Assembly: GCF_000820515.1 (NCBI RefSeq)
Contig: NZ_JXDG01000061.1
Location: 1 to 64,000, forward strand
DNA from: Pseudomonas batumici
GTDB taxonomy: Bacteria > Pseudomonadota > Gammaproteobacteria > Pseudomonadales > Pseudomonadaceae
DNA length: 64,000 nucleotides
Direction: 5' to 3'
Part shown: one piece after another, positions 54,449-63,800 of the stretch
Layout of the letters: the number at the start of each line of letters is the position of its first letter
Numbering within the stretch: position 1 is the stretch's first letter
The notes under the pieces: model-generated
Told to the model about the DNA's origin: nothing
Seen by the model: the letters and a program-made list of their open reading frames with translations, nothing else
Databases searched by the model: none
Translations under genes and position numbers: made by a program

Positions 54449-56650
54449 TCAGCGCGTCGTCATTCGCCGCAGGTTGCCGATGACCGAGGCCAGTGCCCGG
54501 TCGAACAGCAAGGCGTCGTCGAGCAAGCGCACCGCGCCCCGGCGAAACTCCACGGCCAGGGCCTGCGCCGTGCGCTCGAGCACCTTCATGCCGGTGCGAT
54601 TGACGAAAATGTACTTGCCGCCCGGCTCGATGATCGCCGTCAGCTTGCAGCGCAGGCTGCTGTCCTCGTCCTCGCGGATTTCCACCCACTGGCCGATGTG
54701 CAAATCCCGGACCCAGAGCAGGCCGGCGTCATCGGCCGGCAACTCGAAGGTGGTTTCGTCGCTCAGGCGCTCGTGGGGCGCACTCAGGACAATCTCTTCC
54801 ACCACCTCCACCATCGCCGGCACCGGTGTCTGCGGCTCGGCGCTGCGCTTGGCCAGTTGCTGGAGGACCTGGACATGGAGGAGTTCCAGCTGGCTGAAAA
54901 ACTCGCTGGTGGCGAAGGGATCGAAGGCGGCGCTGGCCAGGCCGTCGCGCAGGGCCTTGAGCAACCCCGGCACCAGCTCCAGCAGCTTGAGCCGCGCATC
55001 GACCGGATCCTGGGGATCGACACTCCAGATCAACTCGTCCATGGTCTGCAAACCGGCCTGCCATTCGGCGGAGGCTTCCCCCTGCTTCAGCCAGGTCAGC
55101 AACAGCACCTTGCTCCAGGCCTCCTGGAGCAGGCGCACCACCACCTCGGGCAAGGTCTTGCCCAACAGCCGCGCGTTCATCACTTCCTGGACCCGCTGAC
55201 GAGCCTGTTCGGCCTTGGCCCGGCCTTCCTCGGCATCACGGGTGCGCTGCTCGAGCAATTCGCTGCGCCGACGCTCGTCGCCGGTAAAGGCGAGGAACTC
55301 CGCCAGCAACTCGGAAAAAATCGCCGGGTCATCGACGAAGTCATTCAACAGGCGCTGCACGATCTGCTCGATGCGCACGTACAGGGCATCGCGCTGATGG
55401 TCGTCACGCGCGCCCCAGCCCAGGGCGGCCGAGGCGATTTCGTTCAACAGGCGTCGCGCCGGATGACTGCCGCGACTGAAGAAACTCTTGTCCAGTACCG
55501 CCACTTTCAACATCGGGATCTGCAGGCGGCCGATCAGCGCTTTCAGCGAATCCGGCAGGACCCGGTCATCGAGGATGAATTCGAAGAGCATCGCGATCAG
55601 ATTGATCACGTCCTCGTCCATGCCCCCGACCACCCGCGACTTGCCGCTTTTCACGCTGACCCGGGTCAACAGCTGTTCCAGCTGATTGCGCAGGTCGAAG
55701 TCTTCCGGCGAACTCGGTTCCGGCACATATTGCTGCAGATGCGAGAGCAGGCGCAGCAGGTCGTTGGTGGAAATCGGCTGGACTTCGGAGCCGGCCTCGA
55801 GCTTGGGCGCCACACTGCCGCGCACATGCAACAGGAGTTCCTGCAAGGCGGCGAACATTTCCTGCACGCTTTCGTCCAGGGGCTTGACGCTGGCGGCCGG
55901 GGCCTGACGCTCACCTGCACTGGCCGACGACCGGTCGCTGGTGCGCCGCGCCGGAGCAGCCTTGAGTTCCGGCAGCACGCCGGTGGCGATCAGCAACTGA
56001 TTGGCTTCGGCATACAAGTGGTCGGCGTCGCTGAGGACATATTTCTCGAACAGCTTGAGGATGATCAGCTTGACCTTGATCTCCACCCCGAGGTCGCGCC
56101 CGGCCTCCAGGAAATAATCGCAGAGCATCGCCGGTCCCATGGGATTGCTCGCGTCGTCGACACGCCGGCTGATCAGGGCATTGAGACGGGTGCTGAGTTG
56201 CCCCAGGGCAAAACCGTCGCGGCTGAGCACCTTGGCAACCATGGCATCCAGGGCCACGGTGCGTTCGAGCTCGTCGTTGGGTACCAGTGCCAGGGCCTCG
56301 TAGTCCACGGCCTTGGACAGCGTCGGCTCGCTGGTGTCGTACTGGCCGAGACCGTCGAAGGCCTCGAAAAACCGCTGGAGAAAGCCGCGCTCGATGCTCT
56401 TGCGCTTGAGACGCAGGTCGCGCATGGCTTCGAAGAAGGTGTTCTGGTCGACATTGTTCTGGGCCTTGTCGGCCATTTCGAACAAGGTGTCGTCGGCGTT
56501 ATCGAACAGCGCCTGCAAGCCTTGCTTGAGCTGCAGCGCGGCCTTGTCACGCACCTGGGTGAGAACCACGGGCAAACGAGCCAGCGGCGACGGCGTCGCT
56601 TGATCGTCGGAGGTCTTGTGCAAAGGCACGACTTTTCCGTCAATGTGCAT
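54449..56650 (-). CDS. DUF1631-family protein
   Basis: A 733-residue soluble, largely helical protein of the DUF1631 family. The C-terminal part contains a PilZ-like beta segment (WVEIREDEDSSLRCKLTAIIEPGGKYIFVNRTGMKVLE) and the remainder is helical with coiled-coil character (AEEGRAKAEQARQRVQEVMN). Such proteins are linked to cyclic-di-GMP-like regulation by that PilZ similarity, but function is not established. The ATG at 56650 has CAGGAGG upstream; the open frame continues 35 codons upstream without a ribosome site. It precedes ampD on the same strand. Confidence 0.85.
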   Translation of the reverse strand: MHIDGKVVPLHKTSDDQATPSPLARLPVVLTQVRDKAALQLKQGLQALFDNADDTLFEMADKAQNNVDQNTFFEAMRDLRLKRKSIERGFLQRFFEAFDGLGQYDTSEPTLSKAVDYEALALVPNDELERTVALDAMVAKVLSRDGFALGQLSTRLNALISRRVDDASNPMGPAMLCDYFLEAGRDLGVEIKVKLIILKLFEKYVLSDADHLYAEANQLLIATGVLPELKAAPARRTSDRSSASAGERQAPAASVKPLDESVQEMFAALQELLLHVRGSVAPKLEAGSEVQPISTNDLLRLLSHLQQYVPEPSSPEDFDLRNQLEQLLTRVSVKSGKSRVVGGMDEDVINLIAMLFEFILDDRVLPDSLKALIGRLQIPMLKVAVLDKSFFSRGSHPARRLLNEIASAALGWGARDDHQRDALYVRIEQIVQRLLNDFVDDPAIFSELLAEFLAFTGDERRRSELLEQRTRDAEEGRAKAEQARQRVQEVMNARLLGKTLPEVVVRLLQEAWSKVLLLTWLKQGEASAEWQAGLQTMDELIWSVDPQDPVDARLKLLELVPGLLKALRDGLASAAFDPFATSEFFSQLELLHVQVLQQLAKRSAEPQTPVPAMVEVVEEIVLSAPHERLSDETTFELPADDAGLLWVRDLHIGQWVEIREDEDSSLRCKLTAIIEPGGKYIFVNRTGMKVLERTAQALAVEFRRGAVRLLDDALLFDRALASVIGNLRRMTTR

Positions 56651-57022
56651 CAAAGCCTCCTGCTGCAGCGGTTCTGTCGGTTCAGCGTGAAAGATCGGTC
56701 TATGCGGGGGCGGGCATGATGGCTCACAACCGCCTCTCGGTGAACACGGAGGCACTCACCGGCTATCGATAAATCGGGGAAGCACAGATACGTCAAAGCT
56801 ATGACGTCAATTACAAGGCAGATTATCTTGCAAAAGATGTCACCTTTACTAGTGGCCCTCTGCAATTCCTTTGCATAAATCTGCAGAAACAGACCGTCGG
56901 ACAGGCAAAACGCTCACGGCAAGCGACGAAAGGCGGGACCGAAGGTCAGTGAAAGGCCACGCGCCTTGGGTTGGGCGGCGCCCTGGCCCTATAATCGAGG
57001 CACTTTGTTTGTGGAGTCCGTT
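56651..57022. other. divergent gap between DUF1631 gene and nadC
   Basis: About 370 bases. A promoter-like pair for nadC lies close to its start (see 56966). Nothing else identifiable; an AT-rich stretch occurs around 56790-56890. Confidence 0.4.
56966..56995 (+). promoter_or_regulatory. candidate nadC promoter
   Basis: TTGGGT (56966-56971) and a perfect -10 TATAAT (56990-56995) are separated by 18 bases and lie 27 bases before the nadC start. Predicted leader is short. Confidence 0.55.
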
Positions 57023-57871
57023 ATGCCGAATCTACGCCTCGCCGACCTGACCGCCGAAATCGAAGCCAACGTGCGCCGTGCGTTGCACGAAGACGTCGGC
57101 AGTGGCGACATCACCGCGCAATTGATCCCCGCCGAGCGCCTGGCCAAGGCCACCATCATTACCCGCGACGAGGCAACCATCGCCGGTACGGCCTGGGTCG
57201 ATGCGGTGTTTCGCCAGCTCGATCCGCGGGTGGCCGTGCATTGGCAGGTGCACGACGGCGAACGGGTGCAGCCGAACCAGCCGCTGTTCCACCTGGAAGG
57301 TCCGGCGCGTTCGCTGCTCAGCGGCGAACGCAGCGCACTGAATTTCCTGCAGATGCTTTCCGGGGTCGCGACCCATGCGCGGTATTACGCCGACCAGGTC
57401 GCCGATACCGCGGTCAAGCTGCTGGACACCCGCAAGACCTTGCCCGGCTTGCGCCTGGCGCAGAAGTACGCGGTGACCTGCGGCGGCTGTCATAACCATC
57501 GGATTGGCTTGTACGACGCGTTCCTGATCAAGGAAAACCATATCGCCGCCTGCGGCGGGATCGCCCAGGCGATCAGCGCGGCGCACAGGATCGCCCCGGG
57601 CAAGCCGGTGGAGATCGAGGTGGAGAGCCTGGCCGAGCTCAAGCAAGCGCTGGCGGCGGGGGCGGACATCATCATGCTGGATGAGTTGAGCCTGGACGAC
57701 ATGCGTGAAGCGGTGCGCCTGAATGCCGGCAAGGCCAAGCTGGAAGCCAGCGGCGGGATCAATGAAAGCACGCTGCGTCCGATTGCCGAGACGGGCGTGG
57801 ACTACATCTCCATTGGCGCCATGACCAAGGATGTGAAGGCGGTGGACCTGTCGATGCGGTTGAGTCTCTGA
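57023..57871 (+). CDS. nadC: nicotinate-nucleotide pyrophosphorylase (quinolinate phosphoribosyltransferase)
   Basis: A 282-residue enzyme that makes nicotinate mononucleotide from quinolinate and PRPP in de novo NAD synthesis. Family motifs are HEDVGSGDITAQLIPAE, ERSALNFLQMLSGVAT, DTRKTLPGLRLAQKYAV, NHRIGLYDAFLIKENHI and EIEVESLAEL, with the C-terminal IMLDELS and EASGGI. GGAG precedes the ATG. It stands alone between the DUF1631 and ogt genes. Confidence 0.96.
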   Translation: MPNLRLADLTAEIEANVRRALHEDVGSGDITAQLIPAERLAKATIITRDEATIAGTAWVDAVFRQLDPRVAVHWQVHDGERVQPNQPLFHLEGPARSLLSGERSALNFLQMLSGVATHARYYADQVADTAVKLLDTRKTLPGLRLAQKYAVTCGGCHNHRIGLYDAFLIKENHIAACGGIAQAISAAHRIAPGKPVEIEVESLAELKQALAAGADIIMLDELSLDDMREAVRLNAGKAKLEASGGINESTLRPIAETGVDYISIGAMTKDVKAVDLSMRLSL

Positions 57872-57892
57872 TAGGACTGGCACCGCCCACCG

Positions 57893-57983
57893 TGTAGGAG
57901 CGAGCTTGCTCGCGATCAGCCGGCAGGCTGGTCTTTCGATGGTGCTTTCAATATCGCCATCGCCAGCAAGCTAGCTCCTACAG
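57893..57983. repeat. REP-like inverted pair
   Basis: TGTAGGAGCGAGCTTGCTCGCGAT on the left faces ATCGCCAGCAAGCTAGCTCCTACA on the right, between convergent nadC and ogt. Confidence 0.75.
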
Positions 57984-57991
57984 ACCGTGGT

Positions 57992-58489
57992 TCAACGCAA
58001 CGAAAAGCGCTGCGCCTCATGCTCCAGCAACCATTGCTTGGCCGCCAACCCGCCACCGAACCCGGTCAGGGTACCGTTGCTGCCAATCACGCGATGGCAA
58101 GGCACGATCACCGGCACCGGATTGCGCCCATTGGCCGCCCCGACCGCCCGTGACGCCTTGGGTCGATTGATCTGCCGGGAAATTTCGCCATAGCTGGTGG
58201 TCACGCCGTAGGGAATGGTCACCAGGGCCTGCCAGACATCTTTCTGAAAGTCCGTCCCCAACATATTGAGTTTCAGATCGAACTCGACGCGCTCGCCGGC
58301 AAAGTATTCCTCCAACTGCATGCGCACCTGCGCCAGCTTGTCCGGGGCATGCAACCAACCGTCCAAGGGCGTCTGCGGCCGATAGTCCAGCTCGAAGCGC
58401 ACTTCGCGCAGCCCGTCGTCATCGGCCACCAGCATCAGCGGGCCGATGGGCGAAGGGACGATGTCGTAGTAAATCCGGCTTGCTGTCAT
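57992..58489 (-). CDS. ogt: methylated-DNA-protein cysteine methyltransferase (Ogt)
   Basis: A 165-residue suicide DNA-repair protein that takes the methyl group from O6-methylguanine onto C131 in VPCHRVIG. The helix-turn-helix FQKDVWQALVTIPYGVTTSYGEI and the following RAVGAANGRNP are conserved. The ATG at 58489 has AGGAG upstream and overlaps the stop of the Ada-AlkA gene (ATGA), so both form one repair operon. A longer in-frame extension over the neighbour is not coding. Confidence 0.95.
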   Translation of the reverse strand: MTASRIYYDIVPSPIGPLMLVADDDGLREVRFELDYRPQTPLDGWLHAPDKLAQVRMQLEEYFAGERVEFDLKLNMLGTDFQKDVWQALVTIPYGVTTSYGEISRQINRPKASRAVGAANGRNPVPVIVPCHRVIGSNGTLTGFGGGLAAKQWLLEHEAQRFSLR

Positions 58490-59982
58490 TTTTGACTCCT
58501 GCGTATCGATTCTGCCTCGCTCGCCCCGCGCCACAGGTACATCACCGTATAGGCGCGCCATGGCCGCCAGTCTTCGGCGAGCAACTCCAGCGCCTTGGTA
58601 CTCAAGGGCGGAACCTCCCTGACCACCTCGCGTCGCAGAATCAGGTCCGCCGCCGGGAAGGCGTCGGGATGATTGAGCGCGCGCATGGCGATGTAGTGCG
58701 CGGTCCATTCGCCAATACCCGGCAGCGCGACCCAGCTTTTGACGAAATCATCGAGACGTTGTTCTGTGCGAAAACTCACCCGACCGTCCAGCAAGGCCCG
58801 GGCGATGCCTTGAATCGTGGCGGTGCGCGTCCTGATCACACCGATGGAGCCCAGGTCCGCGTCGACCAATTGTTCCGGTGCCGGAAACAGCCGATCCAGG
58901 CCGGGAGCCGGCGGTGCTTCAAGGACAGTGCCGAAACGGCTCAACAGTCGCGACGCCAGGGTGCGGGCCGACGCCACACTGACCTGCTGCCCCAGTACAG
59001 CCCGCACCGAAATCTCGAAACCGTCCCAGCCGCCGGGCAGGCGCTGCCCGGGATAGCGTTCGACCAGCGGCGCGAGCACCGGGCTGGCGCCCAGGGTGGC
59101 GACGATGGCCTGCGGGTCGGCGTCCAGGTCGAACATCCGGCGAATCCGCGTGACCACCGGCAGCATCTGGCCGGGCGGGACATTGAACAGCTCCAGCTTC
59201 AGGGCATGGGCGCCATTCGGCCAGGCGCTGACCTGTAGCCAGCTGGGCGACTCGTGGTTGCCGAAGACTCGTTTGTAGCCGTGCTCGTCAACCACCTCGA
59301 TGCCCGGCAATGCCCGACTGCCGAGGAACGCCAGCAGCGCCTTGAAATCGTAGGGTGGCCGATAACCCAGGCGCAGGACCAGGGCATTGTTGGCATTGGC
59401 CAACGGCTTGCGACGAAACTCCCGGGGCGGCGCATGGTTGGCCTCGGCAAAGGCCGAGTTGAAGCGGCGCAGGCTCTGGAAACCGGAGGCCAGCGCCACT
59501 TCGGTGATCGGCAGCGCGGTTTCGGTCAGCAATTGTTTGGCGAACAACAGGCGCTGGGTGGCATGGACCGCGATAGGCGGTGCGCCGAGGTGCCTGACGA
59601 ACAGGCGGCGCAGTTGCCGGGCGCCGACATCGAGCCGGGCGGCCAGATCATCGAGGGATTGTTCGGCGAGAAAACCTTCGTGGATCAGCTTCAGCCCACG
59701 GGCCACCAGATGCTCGCCATGCAGCCAGATATTGTTGCCCGGCGCCAGTTCAGGGCGGCAACGTAAGCAGGGCCGAAAGCCCAATGCCTCGGCGGCAGCG
59801 GCGCTGGGGTAATACTGCACGTTCTCGACCTTGGGCGGACGCGCCGGGCAGACCGGACGGCAATAGATCCGAGTGCTGAGCACCGCAGTGAAAAACACCC
59901 CATCGAAACGCGCATCGCGGCTCAGGCGGGCCTTTTCGCAGATCTCGGCGGAGGGGAATGAGGAAGCAAGGGTCGTGTTCAT
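58486..59982 (-). CDS. alkA: Ada-type regulator fused to AlkA 3-methyladenine glycosylase
   Basis: A 498-residue three-part protein. Residues 10-80 form the Ada metal-binding methyl-sensor with four cysteines (C41, C45, C72, C75 in YCRPVC and PCLRC). Residues about 90-190 are an AraC-type helix-turn-helix (PITEVALASGFQSLRRFNSAF). Residues about 200-495 are AlkA with the helix-hairpin-helix LPGIGEWTAHY (420-430) and catalytic D446 (FPAADLIL). Methylation of the Ada part would make it activate its own operon, adding AlkA and Ogt: a compact adaptive response. ATG at 59982. Confidence 0.92.
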   Translation of the reverse strand: MNTTLASSFPSAEICEKARLSRDARFDGVFFTAVLSTRIYCRPVCPARPPKVENVQYYPSAAAAEALGFRPCLRCRPELAPGNNIWLHGEHLVARGLKLIHEGFLAEQSLDDLAARLDVGARQLRRLFVRHLGAPPIAVHATQRLLFAKQLLTETALPITEVALASGFQSLRRFNSAFAEANHAPPREFRRKPLANANNALVLRLGYRPPYDFKALLAFLGSRALPGIEVVDEHGYKRVFGNHESPSWLQVSAWPNGAHALKLELFNVPPGQMLPVVTRIRRMFDLDADPQAIVATLGASPVLAPLVERYPGQRLPGGWDGFEISVRAVLGQQVSVASARTLASRLLSRFGTVLEAPPAPGLDRLFPAPEQLVDADLGSIGVIRTRTATIQGIARALLDGRVSFRTEQRLDDFVKSWVALPGIGEWTAHYIAMRALNHPDAFPAADLILRREVVREVPPLSTKALELLAEDWRPWRAYTVMYLWRGASEAESIRRSQK

Positions 59983-60820
59983 GGGCAGAGACTAGCACCG
60001 GTGATGGGGCTGTTCTCGCCATTTTCGGACGTGAATAATTGGTGCCGGAGATAGACAAACGGTATGTTTCAGGCGCGTTAGGTTTTCCGGGCATCTGGAT
60101 TTCGGTGGAAAATATGGCGAACCTCAACAAGTAACTATAAATAAATCAGCTGTTTATGGCATTCAGTGGAATCGAACCAGAATTTATTGAAATGTCACCA
60201 CGCTTTCAGTTTGTAAGCAATTCAGCGCTGCATCAAGTGGGTTGCAGCTCAATGCGATGCAACCGGAGAGTCATTGATCGGAATGGCTGCAGACATAATC
60301 CATCACTATCACAAGGCGAAGGTTATCGGCGCTCCAGCAGAGGGTATTGAGAGGCTTCGGCTACGAGCTGAAGCTATGGCAGGCGGTTTCTGACTGTCAG
60401 CCACCCGCGCTTGACGAGCCCTACAGGTTGGCTTTAGGCCCAGAGAAAGCCTTTAGTGCCACTCCTGCTCCATTACAGTCGTTGCAGCCTCCACGAGGGC
60501 TTTGGCCCTACTAAAGCGGGCCTGCCGCTTATTGCGACAGCAAAAACTTGCACAGCACACAGGGTTTTATGTAGTTTATAGAGCGAAAATGGCCATATGA
60601 CATCATCATGCAAAAACTAAGATCCGCCAAGGTAGATAGTTCTGAAAAATCATAAAAGCCGGATCTTGTTAAGATTAGAAAATGCGGACATCAATATCAT
60701 GCATATTGAAATTATCAGGACCCGTAGCATACGCATTTCCACCACATACATCAACGGCAGCCAACCTAGTTATTCACTATGGACTGTAGCGACTAAGCTA
60801 CAACTCAAGAAGGACAAGAA
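59983..60820. other. decayed boundary region before the AT-rich island
   Basis: About 840 bases with no convincing complete gene. An open frame without a good start spans 60217-60393 (58 codons, e.g. AAQCDATGESLIGMAADIIHHYHKAK in pieces), a second short minus-strand frame runs about 60453-60566, and a T-arm-like piece (GGAATCGAACC) occurs at 60168. Base composition drifts from GC-rich to AT-rich, most clearly after about 60540. It reads as remnants of mobile or phage-like genes at an insertion boundary. Confidence 0.5.
60217..60393 (+). pseudogene. probable gene fragment
   Basis: A 58-codon open frame bounded by stops whose translation has protein-like composition (helical, with HHYHKAKV and ERLRLRAEAMAGGF at the end) but lacks a ribosome site and a full-length start. 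A TTG or ATG exists inside it (60274, 60283). I read it as the C-terminal end of a lost gene. Low certainty. Confidence 0.25.
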
Positions 60821-63800
60821 ATGAGATTCATACATATTTCTGACTTGCACGTGACCAATAGCGCCGATCACACCAGAACCATTGACGCACTATGTTTAGA
60901 CATAGCGAAGGCGCACAACAAAAAAAATATCGAAGCAATATTGTGCACCGGAGACATAGCGAATAAAGGAGATACCTCACCGAAAGCCATCAAACTACAA
61001 GAGTCTGCAATTAGAAAAATAATAAACTCCGCCCCTTCAGCAAAGTTCATATGCTGCCCAGGAAATCATGACGCAAACCTTAAAGCCAGAGACGAAATAT
61101 TTGAGCCCATATTCTCATCCATCAAAAGTCCAGAGGAAGCAAACAAGCTAATTGAGAGACTTATAAGCAAAGGGGCCTCTGACTTTTTGGCACACTTTGA
61201 TGGATACATTGAACTATCCAAAAAAATCAACCCTTCCGCATACCAAGAAAACAGTTTATTCACGACAAGCCGTCTAAGGATAGGACCTACTCAAGTAGGT
61301 ATCGCCTCCCTAAATAGCACATGGCGGACTTTTGGTGGTGGCAGCAGAGATAAAAATAGTCTTTATGTAGGAGAGAGACAGGTCGAACTTGCGTTACAAG
61401 AAATTCACGATTGCGATATAAAAATCGCCCTTATGCATCACACACTAGACTGGCTTGCGCAGGACGAGAAAGGTAGGATACAGCGAGTTTTAGCAGACAA
61501 CTTTGACGCCATGTTATGCGGCCACAACCACAACAATAATGCAGGTCATACTACATCAACCCTCGGAAATCTTTTGATAAGCAACACTGGCTGCATATAT
61601 GAGAGCAGAGAGCATTTCAATGGGTACTCTATCTTAGACATAAGTATCGAGAATAAAATATGGCGTATAGAAGCCAGAGAATACTATCACGAGAGAAATG
61701 CTTTTGACATCTCTCCAAGATTTGCTGAGAGCGGAGTATGCGAATTTGAGCTATTAAGCAATAACGGCTCAACCAGGACTACTATTTCAAGCACAGCCAT
61801 AAACGCAGCATTAGAAAAAGCCAACTCAAAGCTTTTGTCTTTTTCAGCTTCTGACATTGCACCAAAGCACTTGTCCTCAATTTTTGTAGAACCACCGCTA
61901 GCCAGAAAAAGCGAAAAAAACTTGGTTGCAAGAAAAAATCTAAGGAGGAAGAGCGGCAGCGAATTTGTAAGCCTCCACAGTCTATCACAAGAAAAAATAG
62001 ACATCTTATTTGTAGGAAAAAGAGAGTCAGGAAAGTCTACGCTTTTGAATCATGTCGCCGTAAATATGTTTATGGAGTTCCACGGCAACGCAAGAGTAGG
62101 ACTCTTAATCGACATATCCACACTTAACAGAATAACAACAGCCTCCATAATTACTCAGGCCATTGAGTTCCTAGGCAATGAAATAACAAAAAAAGATCTT
62201 ATTAGCTTACTGGACAATGGCGAGGCATTAGTCATATTTGATAGCTTCAACATACACAACCCAGTACACCGAAGAACAATTGAAGAATTCAGAGAGAAAT
62301 ACCCTCAACCTCGTTACATATTAGCCACCAACGAAGAAGTTCAAGATGATCTGAGTCTTGAAAACCTACCAGAGCTAAAAAACAACCCAACAACAATTTA
62401 CATACACTCCTTCAAACGTAAGCAAACGAAGGAGCTAGTAACAAAGTGGTTTGGCGATCATGAGCAACACTCAGAAGAAAAATTTGCATTGGTTAAGAAA
62501 CTTCTGCAAAGGCTGAATGTTCCCGAAACACCTTTCTTAGTCTCAGTGCTGCTTTGGGTAATAGAACAACAGCCCACTGCAAAATTGATCAATCAGGCAT
62601 CTGCTATTGAGGCATTAATTTTCGGACTACTCGAAAAGTTTACTGAATCAAAATCCCGATCAAACTACGACTCCAATATCCAATCACATTTCCTCTCCGA
62701 ACTCTCGACAGCGATGGACGAGAAAAATGCCGAGTGGCTAGACTCTAACGATTTCGAAATATTTGTTTCGTCCTATTTCAAAAAACGAGGTCTCGCAGAT
62801 CCTTCTAGAGGATTTACAGATGAGCTACTCAGAAAAGGGCTATTATATGAAAACAACCAAAAAATCACTTTTAAGTTCGACTGCTTCAGAGCATTTTTTT
62901 TGGCAAATAAACTCGCAGAGAATAGTGAAAGACTGGAAAGAGTGCTAACTCCTGAGCTAATTGCAAAGTACACAACAGAACTCGACTTGCTCACAGGGCT
63001 GCACCGAGACCGAAAAGAAATTCTTAGACTGGCAAAAGACTGTTGCGAAAAATTACTGCCATCATCTGAATTTGAAGTTGATTTATCCTTGTTCGAGACT
63101 CATGGCAAGGATCGAGGGCTTTTCAATCAGGAGGAAACCTTAACCAAAATCGAGGACAAATTTTTAAACACCCCAGTTGATGAAAACCATAGAGCAAAGT
63201 ACATTGAAGAGGCGGAGATCCCATCAAAAGCGTCCATTGATCATAGCCATGCAAGAGTACGACACCCCACAGTTCCCCTGTCAAGTCAAACACACTTCAT
63301 TGGCGCTCTAAAAGTATACTCAAACATCCTGAGAAACAGTGAACTTATCGACGATGTCGAGTTAAAAAGATCCTGCCTTAATGACGTACTAACTCTGTGG
63401 GCCAAAATCATAGTATCAACAACTGAACACCTAAACAAAACAAATATAGATGACCTCCCAGATGAACTACCAACCCGCTTCGGCGCATCAAACACAGAAC
63501 AATTTAGAGACTTCGCAAGATTGATGATCCCCCAGTTAGTATCATCACTGATGGCAGAATCTTTAGCTACCCCTAAGCTTGAGTCGTTCATCCTTGACGA
63601 AACCAATAATAAATCACAATGCATTAGCTTCCTATCCACCATGCTAACAATTGAAAACTTAAACAAGCAAAGCATACAAGCCATACAGAAGCTACTGAAG
63701 GATAACAACTCAAACAACATTATTCTTCAAGCAATCTTCCTCAGACTGCTAACATTGTACTATTTTGAGGCCCCAACCAACTCTCTGGGCGCGCTTAAAG

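Noticed and set aside
60160..60190. tRNA gene on the minus strand
   Set aside because: Only a T-loop-like piece is present; no acceptor, D or anticodon arm can be folded around it.
60156..60350. 64-codon plus-strand frame at the island boundary
   Set aside because: No ribosome site, odd composition, and it overlaps another short frame; neither is a credible gene.
62763..63143. Short plus-strand frames inside the STAND gene
   Set aside because: They overlap an uninterrupted 1037-codon frame with clear domains and have no ribosome sites.
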